From assembly GCF_000699445.3 (NCBI RefSeq), contig NC_067201.1, positions 13,385,501-13,449,500 on the forward strand: DNA of 64,000 bases, read 5' to 3'. Under the pieces are notes generated by a model. It had not been told where the DNA came from and did not search any database. It saw only the letters and a program-made list of their open reading frames with translations. The stretch is from Schistosoma haematobium (lineage: Eukaryota > Platyhelminthes > Trematoda > Strigeidida > Schistosomatidae). The position numbers and the translations under genes were made by a program. This document shows, in pieces, positions 11,346 through 23,775 of the stretch (the stretch's first letter is position 1; every line of letters begins with the position of its first letter).

Positions 11346-12417
11346 ATTCTAGATATTTCCTACCTACATGTGATATTATTGTGTGTAAATATTACTACTC
11401 AAATGACTGTATTTCGGTCTAATAATGACATGAATTTGGAAGGACGTAATTTTGGAGAGTCAATAAATCTTCGTTGCATCAGTCTTTTGTGTTCTTAATT
11501 TCAGTCATAGAAACTGTAGCGGTTACCCCTTCCCAGTATAAGCGCTAAGACTGTAGACCCAGTAGAGTCAATATACCAGAGATAATAGCGGTGACGACCT
11601 GGATTTAATAAGGAATCAATCAAAAATCTCTTATAATTTAGAGTATTAAACATTATACCACCACCAACAACAAATACCATACTCTTCAAATTTAATGGTA
11701 TTCAACCAAAATAATTTAAAATAGCTATTTTCTTCAATGTAATATCTTTATAAATAATCCTTAACATTTTGTAAATTTCCCTGATAGATTTCCCCTTCAC
11801 TTAGAGAATGTTTAATATTCAAACATTATATCATCTATTCATCAATCTTCATCGTTGACAACAGTAGAATGAAACTATTTAAAGAATTAATCAGTAAGCA
11901 ATTTACTACTTTTTTCCCATTATTATCTACAATTGTCAATCTTATGAATAGATTTCATTTTAATTATGAAATAGACTATAGTTATGTAACTATGTTAAAT
12001 TGTTTAACAATCTCTATATCCATAAATGAGAATAACTCATTTTAAAGAGAGAGAATGAAAAAAAGAGGGTGGTCGAATAGAAATTGATCAGTTTTTAATT
12101 TTTTTAAAGTGTAGAAAACCAGAAATCTCATGTGGAGAATTTAAAAGGGAGAAAATTAGTGCTAATCTATATGGATAGAAGAAAAAAGGCAAGTAGACCA
12201 TAATTTAATAAAGATATATTACAGATGTTTCATGTTTACCTACCAAATGTTTGATTACATGATAAAGAACGTACTTTTATTAAATCACAAGAGTATCACA
12301 AAAGTTTGTCACTTCCCCCAGCTTTTCATCCTCTTCTTCTTCTCATCTTTCCCTTCATATTCTCCTCTTACTCCCCCTCCCTCGACTTCCACCTTCTCGG
12401 CCTTCGAATTCTCCTTT

Positions 12418-12418
<1 letters not shown>
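11346..12418. other. unassigned AT-rich DNA
   Basis: No gene, RNA or recognisable repeat was found. A pyrimidine-rich tract (about 12310-12420) runs into the TAC repeat. Its translation gives a poly-Tyr ORF, which I do not believe. Confidence 0.4.

Positions 12419-12464
<46 letters not shown>
12419..12464. repeat. (TAC)n microsatellite
   Basis: About 15 copies of the trinucleotide TAC/CTA. Confidence 0.95.
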
Positions 12465-13554
12465 ACAATACTACTGAAGTAATTGGTTATAGTACAAATA
12501 GTATAGTAACACTATCACTTAATCATTATGTTTGTTGGTTATTAACTTTTTACACGGATGATTTTGGAAAATGCATACTGACAAGCAAATAACAATAGGC
12601 GCGTACACATACAAACACGCATAAATAATTGTGAATGGAAGAGAAAGTTGATAAATTTTCACACCTCTTTATATTGAACACCATCTTCCATTATTAATAT
12701 TAATATTAGTATTACTCGACCACATGTACTAAAAGGTTTCCAAGTTAAAATAAAAACAGAAATTTATTTTAGTCGACAGCTGGAACAAAAAAAAGCGCTT
12801 TTCATTACTTATTTCGATGATCGAGGCAGTTTTCCATCTCCCTCTCTCTCTCTCTCTCCATCTTTCAATTTTCAGCTGTCTGGATAGCTTTTGTTGGAAA
12901 TACTGAAATGCCTGGAGAAATCTCAATAATAATAACAATAGTAATAATAATAATAATAATAAACATTATAATAAATATTAGATAACCATTTTTAGTGGGA
13001 AGAAAAGTTCACTATACAAATCCATGTATCTATGTAGTTTGTCTCACTTATAACCATTTTATTTCAATTAAACTATTGTTAATTATTTTACATGAAAAAG
13101 GGAAAAAAAGTTAGAAAAAGAAGAAAAACAATTATGGGAAAAAACTAGTTTAAGGTTAAATAATTACACATGGATGATTTTTATTTGTTGAGGTTAAGTG
13201 ACTTTCTTGGCGGTTTCTCTATAGAAAAAAAAAGAAAAAAAGTACAGAGGAAACAATTTTATTCAATACTTTTTTAAAAAATAAAAAAAGTTAGACAGAA
13301 ATTTTACTAGTTTTTTCCTCCATGAATAATTTATCCTAGATTCTTTTAACTAGGTCTGTACAAAATTACATCATTTATATAGGTTGTTAAAATCTTCCTA
13401 TTATTGATGTTAATCACTAGTTGTTCATTCACTTCTAGCATATGTGCACCTTGGGGGCGGATTGTTTCAATATTGACTTTAATTCGTATGTATTTTCAAG
13501 CGTTGAGTATTTTAAGTAAAAGGTAAGGGATACAAGTTTCAGTGTAACTAATAA
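12465..13554. other. unassigned AT-rich DNA
   Basis: The stretch contains a short CT repeat near 12838-12858, ATT/AAT runs near 12928-12965 and many A-runs. No gene or known mobile element was seen. Confidence 0.4.
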
Positions 13555-13645
13555 CAATGAAATACAAACACATTCAACTGATGAGACTCAAGTAGGATAA
13601 AATAGGTCTTTTAGAATTCACTGCTAGCTACTATCAAATTCTGCT
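13555..13645 (+). repeat. HHR-SINE family B fragment with degraded hammerhead
   Basis: CTGATGAG (13578-13585) is intact. The second core box reads GGATAAAAT where the family has GGACGAAAC, so G12 is lost, and helix II is damaged. The downstream GAATTCACTGCTAGC matches the family B tail. No gene was seen in 13646-14824. Confidence 0.55.
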
Positions 13646-14824
13646 TAGAAACATTTTAATATTAAGTGATGAGTTATTAAAAATTAGGAGGGAATCGAAT
13701 AACTGATTGATCTTAATCTTATAGTTATGAGAATGAGTTTGTGCGTAAGTTTTATTTTTTAGATCAGAGAAGAGGAAAGCATGAATTGTACATTACATTC
13801 GTTCATCTATCAAATTTCATGGAGTAAGCAAGCTCATTTCGATAGTCGATTAAAAGCGGGCCAGAATTGAGATAACTTGAAACTATCTTACGGAAATATA
13901 ACATTTCTAAACTCAGTTATTTTTAATGCTGTCCTGTAGACATATGGAATTCAGTTGATTGTTACCAGTAAATCGTCATCTTCTATACGTGAAATGTGGT
14001 CTTCTCAATATATTTATGAACTATCAAATGATCTGAATGCAAAAGTTATGAAAATATTCTGATATTTTTCTAATCTGTCTCCATTTAATTTTCTATATGC
14101 ATTCATTTTAACGTTAATACATATTGTTAATGATGTTCACGAAGACAAAAAGAATGCGACTCTTTTTCCAGTTGAAATGAACTTTCTATAGTGCTTTATT
14201 GTCTCTCTTTACATTTTTTTATAATCGTTGTGGAATTTAGTTTACATAATGTGTATTGAAGATATTTCTTTGGCTTGCTAGATAAATTTGTTCTTAAAAG
14301 CTTCAGAAATCAAGTTGTAATCTTTAAGAGTCGTTAGCACCCATTTTAGATGACCACAAATCACACGCTTTCACAAACTATCGGTTCACCAACTAAAAAT
14401 AATTTGATAGCGATATTACTGTACTTTTGAAATTGTGAATGACATGTACATACAATCCACTTTAATAACGAGGACTACTACTGTTGAAACTAACGGGATG
14501 TTTGCACATGTGTAATCTATATGCAGAGCGAAGAGACATGCATATTTATCGAATATATATATATAACACAAATTCAAATTCGTCGCTGTATATACTGGCA
14601 CATCACACACGTTCATGTGCATAATGAAAGGTCCGAAAGTAAACAAAGGTCGGAAGGTCTTCATTAATATTTTTTTAAGGAATTTTGTTTATTTAAATGT
14701 ATAATTTTCACAAACAACTGAAATACTGTTCATAAGAAAAATTTAATTCTAATTAAGCATAATAAAAATATACCAAAACCAAGGATAACAGAAGAAATAA
14801 ACATGATCACCTAAGTATTTTATT

Positions 14825-15030
14825 AGAATTGGATTGTGGCTAGTAAATGAATCCAGAGCAGATATTTCGTCCTATTAAGGACTTATCAGTATGACTCCAA
14901 TGTTAACCATTATCTAAATCAGGCTAAACAAATTTAATTAAGTAAAACAATATCGAAGTAATCCTCACAGAGATTAAATTTAACAATGAGACGATACAAA
15001 CACATATGTATGATTGGTTAGTCGTCTAAA
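14825..15030. repeat. HHR-SINE family B, facing halves
   Basis: A minus-strand hammerhead (14850-14896) is followed by the family B 5' region in plus orientation (ACAATATCGAAGTAATCC near 14947). In the ribozyme helix II (GTCC/GGAC) and GAAA are perfect, but CTGATAAG replaces CTGATGAG, removing the catalytic G8. Confidence 0.55.
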
Positions 15031-15184
15031 GAATCGACTGAATGGTATACTGATGAAACGGGGGATAAGTTAGTTCTGAAGTTAATCCTAGTGATGATGA
15101 TAATGATAAAGTTTGTGCTCATGATGTCGGTCAGAAAAACGATGAATGCTCCATGACCAAACCATCCAGCTTAAAGAACAAAAA

Positions 15185-15240
15185 TCCATTAAAATCATCC
15201 ACCTGAACTAGGAATCTTCTCCACCATCTCGGAGATTTTA
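15185..15240. repeat. short dispersed repeat (two copies in the window)
   Basis: AAATCATCCACCTGA and the following AATCTTCTCCACCATCTC recur at about 17878-17930. The unit is not assigned to a family. Confidence 0.4.
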
Positions 15241-15424
15241 GTATTTTCACAGTTGAATTTACGAGTCAATTGAAGCTAGAACACCACTGAAAACCTTGAA
15301 GCACTGGGAGGCCGTTTCGTCCCAGTACAAGGCTTCTTAACAGTGCATATCAACGATCCCGCAAGCTAAACTCAAACCCAGGAACTTCGGTTTCGCAAAC
15401 GAATTGTGAATTCAACTGTTGAAA

Positions 15425-15426
<2 letters not shown>
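15241..15426 (-). repeat. HHR-SINE family A, truncated
   Basis: Minus-strand tail, ribozyme remnant and part of the tRNA-like head. The ribozyme keeps GACGAAAC, but the first box reads TTAAGAAG. The copy ends in an AT repeat. Confidence 0.6.

Positions 15427-15474
<48 letters not shown>
15427..15474. repeat. (AT)n microsatellite
   Basis: About 48 bp of AT directly abut a truncated family A SINE. Confidence 0.95.
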
Positions 15475-15478
<4 letters not shown>

Positions 15479-15639
15479 TTTCTCACTAGTTTTATTTTGT
15501 GTCTTGATTCGTTATTCATTTGAAAATATCAAACATTAATAACAACTACTACAAGTAATCGCTGATAAGAAGCGTATCAGTATGAAGTACACTTTAAGAA
15601 GTAATAACTGAGAATGGAATAGGAAAATTCGTAGTGTAC

Positions 15640-15995
15640 ATCACTGACTTATATGAGCTAGAAAATTATTGAAATCAAAGAAAACTTGACAGAAACTTCT
15701 TTTTGTTTGGAACTCATCATCAGTATGTTTCTACTACTAAGTTGGGGATCCAGACCAGGATCTTCAGGTTTTGTGGCCAATGTTTATTCTTTAAACCACT
15801 AGACTGGCATTCAATTCATGATATTGTGCAACAATCTACTATTTCATTCAGTGAGTAACTGTCTTACAGTTGATATAGTTGAACTTCACGGATCACGACT
15901 TCTCATTAAAGCTCAGTGAATTACCACTAGAAATTTGTCACTAATAAATAAATGATTGTTTTCAGTGTAGTGAATTTGTTGGGATTGTTAAACTT
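15640..15995 (-). repeat. HHR-SINE family A, old copy
   Basis: The tRNA-like head (ACCACTAGACTGGCATTC near 15796), 5' region and start of the tail are recognisable but heavily diverged. No ribozyme core survives. The region 15996-16650 shows nothing else. Confidence 0.5.
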
Positions 15996-16654
15996 TATAG
16001 TTTACACTTCACCAAATAGAAAATTAAATGAGATACAATATCGCCATGTGTGTATATATCATTTAAATGCAAACACATATATGAGAAATACAGTGAAATA
16101 AATTGCTGTACTATATGAGGTTTATTCAGTTGCTGTAAGATAATAATCCTAATTAAACACGATATCCTTTCTATACTTCATTAAAACAAATGTAGATTGG
16201 AAACTAAATGTTTTTCACTATAACCATAGATAGTGCTAGTTTGACTCTGAACTATAGTTAAATAGTAGTCTCTATAAAATCATAAATATACCTCGTTGTT
16301 GAGTGTTAACTAAATGACCTAATTTCTCATACTTAGTCTTCTACTTCACAAATACATTCAAAGATGAGTATATTATCAATGATTGAAAAGAATCCGTATA
16401 GTCTTCAATACGCTTTATAATATGACTGTGGTTGCATAAATTATATATATGATGACCTATATCAAATAAATCGATATTATAGGATAAGTCTATCACCTTA
16501 TTTATACAATATTATTTTGTCTCTAATCATGATAGAATTAGCCAATATCTTAATTCAGTTTCTCAGTATTGTAAAGTTGAATTCAGTTATTTGAATGAAA
16601 CAAAAAAATAGTTCTCTGTTTTTTATTCACAAGATGGCCAGAAATAATTTTGAA

Positions 16655-16925
16655 TTACACTTACTTACGCCTGTTACTTCCACTGAAGCATAGGCCGCTG
16701 ACCAGCATTCTCCAACACACTCACTTTGTCGTAGGCCTTCCTTTCTAGTCCTATCCAATTTTTGTTCATTCTGCCCATGTCTGTCTCCATTTCTCGGCGT
16801 AATGCGTTCTTTGGTCTTCCTCTTTTCCTTTGGCCTTAAGGATTCTATGTGAGGGCCTACCTTGTGACGCAGTTGGGTGCTTTCCTCAGTGTGTTTCCTA
16901 TTAACTTCCAGCGCTTCTACAGCTA
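16655..16925 (-). mobile_element. RTE-clade LINE fragment, 3' end
   Basis: The 3' terminus (CTTACTTACGCCTGTTACTT on plus) and about 260 bp of RT C-terminal coding match the full-length copies. The element is broken off near 16925. Confidence 0.85.
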
Positions 16926-17309
16926 CAATAAAATTAAAACTATGTTTGAGATAGGATCTATTTTACCGACTGATAAAAATCTGGGCGGTCAATCATCTAA
17001 AAGCATTCTTTCTTTCAACTTGAATGCAAAAATATATTTCAGTGTAATCCTAGAAAGGATGAGAGGAAAACGGTAAGGAGTTCTATTCTTGAACATTTAT
17101 TCAACTCTAATAACTCTACTGATTTACAGGTTTGTTTTAAGGTTATTGATAGCATTCATCTAAATCTATAGAAATCTTTTTGTATTTGACTTTTTAAAAT
17201 AACAGAAGCTCTTGTCATTTATAAAAAGAAGTTTTAATTGTACATATGAAGTATGTCTAATAGTTTTTACTGCATCCTGAAACTATTATTAGTATAAGCA
17301 AAGATTGAT

Positions 17310-17515
17310 AGTGACTAGCAATCCTAAAGGTCAATGGGAAGATTCATGTCAGGAATACCAAGTGAATTTAAACTTCACCTCATTGTACAAGCAAGTGGCT
17401 ATCAGGACTCAGTAGCTAAGTAGATAACGCTATGGCATTTGAAGCGAACGGTACTGGGTTTGCGTCCTGGAGTGAACATCAACTCTGTCATAAAATAATT
17501 GTCCGCAAACCACAC
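17310..17515 (+). repeat. HHR-SINE family B, ribozyme missing
   Basis: The 5' region, tRNA-like head (GGACTCAGTAGCTAAGTAGA, about 17407) and GGAGTGAACATCAACTCTG are present. The copy stops immediately before the hammerhead. Confidence 0.65.
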
Positions 17516-17944
17516 ACTTATATCAACTCCTTACAATCAATCGCGAATTAAATCACTGAAAATACTCAAGAAGTATCATCATGGTGTTTCTGAAAATTTC
17601 TTATACTGTTTTCTTTTTTATAGAAAAACCAGAGGCAATTATCATAGAATTCGCATATCATGTATACTTATAGAGATGTAAAGATATGTTTTAATAACAA
17701 ACGTGCTCGTAAATACTTATGAGTGAGGATAAAAGCGAGGTAACCACTGTTTGCAAACTCCATGTATATGTTTTTTTCGAATATTTAAAAGTTAAATGCT
17801 CACAAAAACAGGAGGTATATTACAATATTGCAAAACTTAGGCTGGGAATTGGTTTCTGCAGTGGAATATAGGGATATCGAAATCATCCACCTGAGCTACA
17901 AATCTTCTCCACTATCTCATCATAGGGTTACGTAGAATGTTGGA

Positions 17945-18450
17945 TTTTATAACGATCATGAACTTACCGAAGTTAAATAACAACTGATAACCTAGAAGCA
18001 TTGAACGGTCGTTTCATCCTTGTTTGAGACTTCGTAATAGTGCATATTCGCGACCCCTCAACCGAGAATCAAGTCCGAGACTCCCAGTCTCGCTCACGAA
18101 CTCCTAACCTGTAGAATAATGAAACATGAACTCACACTGAAAATTATCACGTGCTTATGAATTCCAAAAGTTTTACTGAGAAGCCGTGACCAGTTGATCT
18201 TAATCATATCAGATGTGAAGAAGGTAATAGAAAATGGTCGTACAATAGGATGAATTGATTTGGGTTAAACATTTACAATTATGGATACCGTCTCAGAGTT
18301 CTAGAGAAGGGTTTTTTGCACGCGAGCCTATAAATTCTGGGATCGATTGCTAGTTTTAGAGTCACAAGTGCGTACCATTAAAGAGTCCATATATTAGGAT
18401 GAAAAAAAGTAACCAATCATTTCCAGTTTTCAATTTTGGTCTTGATTTAA
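17945..18450. repeat. HHR-SINE family A, facing halves
   Basis: A minus-strand part (about 17945-18130: tail, ribozyme remnant, head) meets a plus-strand part (about 18130-18450: 5' region with GAGAAGCCGTGACCAG, head, ribozyme remnant, tail). Both ribozymes are decayed; the plus one reads AAAGAGTCC and GATGAAAA. Confidence 0.5.
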
Positions 18451-18483
18451 ACTACGAGAAATAAAATTCCTATTTAATACCTT

Positions 18484-18850
18484 GCTTAAAAAGCTTTTGA
18501 CTTAAGGCAATATCAAGGCAATCCTTACAAGATGCACATATGCCAACATGAGACTGATCAATTACAGTCTTAAATAACAATGGGAAGATACAAGTAAAAC
18601 AACACCAAGTGAATTAAACTTCACCCCATTGCACAAGAAGGTGGATATTAGGACTCAGTAGCTAAGTGGATAACCCGATGGCGTTTGAAGTGAATGGTAC
18701 TGGGTTCGAGTGCCAAAGTGAACGTCAACTCTGAGATGCATTTACATCCAGCTGACGAGTCCTAAATAGAACGAAACGCGCGTCCTTCATTCCACTGCTA
18801 GCCACGATCCATCTTTGCTTAAAAACTTTGTGACTTAAGGCTAAATCATA
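18484..18850 (+). repeat. HHR-SINE family B (Sm-alpha-like), complete unit
   Basis: This is the reference copy for family B. The order is: 5' region, tRNA-like head (GGACTCAGTAGCTAAGTGGA, then box B ACTGGGTTCGAGTGCC), hammerhead at 18744-18793, and tail. The GCTTAAAAA...GACTTAAGGC segment occurs at both ends (from 18484 and from 18817), so the repeat period is 333 bp and a second unit begins at 18817. The published schistosome Sm-alpha repeat has this size and a hammerhead of this sequence type. Confidence 0.8.
18744..18793 (+). ncRNA. hammerhead ribozyme, core intact (family B)
   Basis: CTGACGAG at 18752-18759, GAAA at 18773-18776 and the GTC cleavage site at 18782-18784 are all intact. Helix III is the loopless ACGCGCGT. 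Helix II has one C-A mismatch and helix I has two mismatches. Reduced activity is likely. Confidence 0.65.
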
Positions 18851-19127
18851 GTTGACATGTTTAATGTACTATTAAATGTTTGTAATATATCGTATTATTA
18901 TCAAATATCGAAAAAATTTTCATATCCTACTATTAATAATAATAACACTCTTGAATATAAACAATTTTTTAAATACAAAGTTGAATGTTATCATAGATAC
19001 ATAATTAATACAAAACTTATGCATCACAAACATTATTATTGTTATCGTTTGATGAATGGAAAGCAATTAAATGTTTGTATACTCGATAAAGGTCATGTAT
19101 GTTAAATATTTTATATTAATCGTAAAT

Positions 19128-19960
19128 AAACCCACCGGTAGGAGTAACTATAGCGATAGTCGTTTATTAGTTCTTCTCTTAGTTGAGGATATCGTTAATA
19201 AGCTTAATTTTTTGTTACTATTATATTGATGACATTTTCATTGAAAATGATGAACTCTTAGGACAATTTTGCAGTATACTCACAACAATCAGATTTAAAA
19301 GTAAGGTGATTGATAATAAATTATAATTTCTTAACGTTTCGTTAGACAGATAGGAATGTAGTTCTATCGATAGTGTGTGTATGAAAATCCTTTGATATGC
19401 CAGTACACACAATTTTCGAACTTTGTATCTGTTCATCATAATAGACACAGATCTCTTACATGTAGATCTAGAGAGATATACTTGGATGACACCATAAACA
19501 AAGAATTAGGGTTTATTAATAATATTTTAACTGAAATGGGTTATCTACAAGGTTTTCGGAATAATCATATGTATGTAGTGAATAGTAAAGCAATCAACCC
19601 TACTGTCGAAAAGAAAACTTTTTCTGAAGCTACAAGCTAGTGATGTATTAAGAGATAGACTAATCAAAGCAATAAAGAGAACATTTTTATTCAGCCAACC
19701 TCTGTTTTCCGCCCGATCTATGATGATTCATCAGCTAAAGGATAATTTACCTGGTTTTAATATACCAATATATCCGTGAATTTAGCTACTTCTGTGAGTG
19801 GGTGTACAACCAGACAACTATGCTATCAAGTTAGTGAACACCATCCTCTGTGCTTGAGAAAGAATATAATCAGAACAAGACTCAGCTTGTTCCATCACAC
19901 TTGATCGATAGCAATCATATAATTACTGCTTTCATTTATACAGTTCTGTCTCATCTCTTA
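19128..19960 (+). mobile_element. Penelope-like retroelement remnant (RT and GIY-YIG)
   Basis: In shifting frames one reads a Penelope-type reverse transcriptase: an EDIVNKL helix, the catalytic YIDD at 19222-19233 and downstream NFVSVHHNRHRSLTCRSR (about 19401). These are followed by KELGFINNIL, LKDNLPGFNIP and a GIY-YIG-like tail (TTRQLCYQVSEHHPLCL, HLIDSNH). At least three frameshifts and several stops are visible. Penelope elements in schistosomes are known. The ORF at 19377-19640 is one open piece of this remnant. Confidence 0.7.
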
Positions 19961-20644
19961 GATATTACAGAAACTATAAGGATTTGAGTTAATACTCTTA
20001 TCCCTACATTGACCAAATTAAGCTTAACAAATGATTTGGTTTATTATTATTTCTCATACCGTTTGTTCGTTTATTCTTTTTATTTCCCTTTCTGCAACAT
20101 ATTCTTCACTGTCTAATTAGCTGAACACTTCTTATTATATAGTTTTAATAATTTCTTTAATGAATGGTATTTCAATATTGACTTTTTCAAGACGGTAACC
20201 TGCTTTCCATTGTCAAAACATTAATTCAAGGCTTTATTATTCTGATCACAACTAGTACACCTGTCATTACACTATCAATTTGTACTTTTTATTTGCTAAT
20301 GTATAGTTATACAATGTGTTTTTTCATTTATCATTGCCATGGTTGGTTTAATACCTTTACACATTCATATAACGATCATTATATATTAAAGTTTGATAAA
20401 GGTCTAACTGGAAACAATATTATTTACTTATATGTGTTATTCTAATTGTAGGAACATATCAAATAGTTAGTTTTATTAGGTTATATGAAGGGATATTTCT
20501 ATAGAATAACAGTTATTGTTTTATCAAATTATTTCTTAAATCAATTAGTACTAACCTTCTAAAATCCCTTAAGGTTACTACTATTAAACGTTCGAGAAAT
20601 ATAATTGATTAATCTAACAGTAAGTGGTTTTCAGTATTAATTAA

Positions 20645-20817
20645 CTTACTTAGGCCTGTTACACCTCGGAGAGGAGCATAGGCCGCCCACCAGCACTGAT
20701 TTATCTGGTTGGCGTCTTTTTAACAAGACTTTTTTCTACGGGATAGGGTTGCCGACCCCATTCCCAACCCCCCTCCTTTACCCGAGCTTGAGACCGGCAG
20801 TAACATTAGAAGACCTA
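20645..20817 (-). mobile_element. internally deleted RTE element (both termini kept)
   Basis: About 50 bp of RTE 3' end (CTTACTTAGGCCTGTTACAC on plus) are joined directly to about 120 bp of RTE 5' UTR (CTACGGGATAGGGTTG, then the C-rich block and GAGACCGGCAGTAAC). The whole ORF is missing. The same termini bound the full-length copies, so this is a short non-autonomous derivative of about 170 bp. The region 19961-20644 has no recognised feature. Confidence 0.75.
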
Positions 20818-20979
20818 CAGGCTGAGTTTATTTATTTACACTAGTAAATATTTCGTCAATTTAACAGACATCAACTGTTAATAAAAAGTAGGTTAGTTAA
20901 GGATTGTTATTTTCCGATGTCGATATCTAGGATTATAAGTGATCAATACACCTTCATTTATATGTAAGGATATGTGACG

Positions 20980-21090
20980 AGTTCTGGTATATTTGGCATG
21001 TGGTTAGTAGGGGAATACAAGAAGTAAGTTTCATCCTATTTGGGGCTTGTCAGCTAAATATACTTCCATCCAAGCATTGATATAACTTTA
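20980..21090 (-). repeat. HHR-SINE family B fragment with hammerhead remnant
   Basis: The minus-strand ribozyme spans about 21020-21062. Helix II (CCCC/GGAT) and GAAAC are kept, but CTGACAAG replaces CTGACGAG, so G8 is lost. Confidence 0.55.
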
Positions 21091-21674
21091 TATTTAATAG
21101 TTTATAAGTTTAGATAAAATGTGGATCAAAATCAACACCATAGACTGTTTTATTCATTCAATATGTTAACAATATTCCATAACTCCCTTCAAAATCTGTT
21201 GGTTTGATCAATTTATTGACACTGGATTTATGTGATGTTGTTTATAAAAAAGCATTCAATAAATCATAAGTTTATTAGCTAACAGAGCTTTATGTGTATT
21301 TCAGGTCTACCTTCTTATGAAGATATCACATATCATAGATTGTTATGAGCTAAAACAAAAACCCATTGAAAACCAAAAATCAGTAGATAGTTGTTTTTTT
21401 CCTAATAGGAAACTTTACACGTCAATATTCAGACATAATTCTAAAATGTCACAGATTGACCTAATTGAGAAACGAGATAGTGACTAAGCTCTTCAATTGG
21501 TAACACTTTGTAGGTTGTATGTCCACTCCTTCTCTAGGGATTAAATGTACACAGCCGAGGAATTCAATATTGACTAAATCTTGAAATAAACTATTACCAC
21601 AAATCTTTTATTCCCATATCCTTATTTTACAGAATTTCTTTTTTAAACAATATTTTATGTAGTTTAATAATTGA

Positions 21675-22090
21675 ATTAATGAGTCAATTGAAGCTAGACC
21701 ACTATGGAAAACTTGTAACTACTGGACAACTGTATCGTTCTAGTATGGAACTCCTCAACAGTGCACATCCACAAGAAGCATTGACTAGCGGATTTCAACT
21801 GGGTCTATTGTGAGACAGTAACTCATTGAAGACGATGGTGGACGGTGGCTCAGTTTCGTAGATTGGTTGAAGTTAGACATTAACACCGTCGGATTAGTTC
21901 GCACGCGAGACTGTTAGGTCCTGGGTTAGAATCTCGCGGGGGACGGGATCGTGGATGCGCACTACTGAGGAGTCCCATACTAGGATGTAACGGCCATCCA
22001 GTGTTTCTAGGTTTTCCATGGTGGTCTAGTTTCAATTGACTCATGAATTCAACTAAAAAATTACTGAAATCTCTACAAAATCCCTTCTGA
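21675..22090. repeat. HHR-SINE family A, facing halves
   Basis: A minus-strand tail plus ribozyme (21675-21775) abuts a nearly complete plus-strand copy (21780-22090: 5' region, head, ribozyme, tail, then the TTCTGATATT end). The plus ribozyme has CTGAGGAG and perfect helix I but GGATGTAAC instead of GGACGAAAC (A13 lost). The minus one reads TTGAGGAG and GATA. Both are predicted inactive. A degraded minus copy may also lie at about 21345-21520. Confidence 0.7.
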
Positions 22091-22444
22091 TATTATTTTA
22101 TGTTTCATGAATAGTATAAACAATATTATTACTATTTACGTGTCGACAAAAATAACAATAATAATAACATACAATAACAAAAGAAAAACAAATTTAGAAA
22201 TAAAAAAAGTTTGCAATAACAAGCAAACATAAATTAAAGTGGACAGATTTATGTTGAAGTTTCTTTTTATCCGCCTAACTATTAGACAATTTAAATAAAT
22301 ATCAATGTTTCATTTACATCCCATTCAATGTTTTCAATATATATATATGTTTCATTAGGTAGAAAACAAAGCGATTTCATTAATTTCACACTACTATATG
22401 CTTGTTATTGTCTAAAATCAGTTTGTAAGCATTTGTACGCTCCT

Positions 22445-22448
<4 letters not shown>

Positions 22449-22496
<48 letters not shown>
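22449..22496. repeat. (AT)n microsatellite
   Basis: About 46 bp of AT/TA repeat. The two ORFs that cross it (poly Ile-Tyr) are artefacts. Confidence 0.95.
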
Positions 22497-22499
<3 letters not shown>

Positions 22500-23570
22500 G
22501 TGTAAGTTTATAAGTATAAATACTACTTATTGTCTGATGATATAACATATGAATAATCGAAAATAAATGTAGGCGACATCCAAAAATTAAAAAAAAGAAA
22601 CGATTGAACATTTTGTTCTCTTCATCTCATCTACTATTTTTCTGTCTGTTTCTTTCATTCAGATTAACTCTATATGTAGGTTTCCAAGGCCAAACGGAGG
22701 TGGAGACGTTGGGGAGGTAGGTGGGGACGAAGAAGTGAATGATGAAAGATGACTAAAAGAGAAACAACATTTTTCCAGTTTTTATGTTTGTCTAGTTAGT
22801 GTTCAAAATTATTATTTACGATGAGTAATTATGTTTTTCAGATCTCTATGTTTGTATATATGTTCTAAATGATATAGACTAGTGGGAACCAAATTTTATT
22901 AAGATCAACGTAAAGGAACGAAGCAGTTAAAAAATACAATGACTTAATTGTATTCGCATTACAATGTAATGAAAGATTATTATTTTTGGAAGGAAATAAT
23001 CATGGGAACAAATTAAAATTACCTTCGTGTAATATTATCTGTAGTTTGTCAGGTCATGAATACACTTGGATTACTGGTTTAGAATTAAGTTGGTCTAGTG
23101 TGAATTGCTTAATTAAGTGCAGGTAATTGTGCAATACTAACATTCGCTTCAGATTTCTTTGATAACAGAGCTAAAACTACTGAGAATAGGTAGTTGAAAT
23201 AGGTTAGCGAGAAACTGTGCATCTAGATTTCATGATAGTTGATATTTGCTAGGAAAGTGTACTTACAACCTTGATAGAACTGGTTTGAAAAATTGCTAAT
23301 ATTAGTTAACTTTTATCAAGGATTGAAAACTGGATTACCAGGTAACCGTTTCGCCATAGATTGTGATCATTTAACTACGAGTATCTACGACCTTAGTAGG
23401 TATAAATACCAATGCCTTCAAGTATGGATGCCGATGGATCTCAAGCTAGGACTAAATACCTTTAAATTGCTTCCTAGCTTTCAATAATACTCCCGGTTGA
23501 TATAAATCGGTGACGAAAATCAACTTGGTCGCAAACTGTTGTTCTTAAACTTCTCCCAAGAGCAATTTAT
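22500..23570. other. unassigned DNA
   Basis: Non-repetitive, AT-rich sequence. A purine-rich GGAGGTGGAGACGTTGGGGA segment near 22696 stands out by composition. No coding region can be supported. Confidence 0.35.
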
Positions 23571-23574
23571 TTTT

Positions 23575-23775
23575 AGATGCTGGCTCAGTAGCCTAGAGGT
23601 TAAGCGTTAGCACGCGAGCCCGTAGGTCTTTGAATGGATTTCCATTTGAAGGGTCGTAAAATTGAACCACTTAACAGTCCAGTACTAGGACAAAACTCCG
23701 GTTCAGTCCTCCCAGATTTTCAATAATAGCCCAACTATGATCAGTTTGTGATTTAAACTGTGAAAATTATTTGTT
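23575..23775 (+). repeat. HHR-SINE family A, diverged
   Basis: The tRNA-like head (GCTGGCTCAGTAGCCTAGAG at 23580) is well kept. The hammerhead remnant near 23680-23730 reads CTTAACAG and GGACAAAAC, so both core boxes are mutated. Confidence 0.65.

Noticed and set aside
12232..12465. ORF of 77 codons ending in poly-Tyr
   Set aside because: It is a translation of the (TAC)n microsatellite and the pyrimidine tract before it.
22328..22611. Two ORFs with Ile-Tyr runs
   Set aside because: Both cross the (AT)n microsatellite and have no other support.
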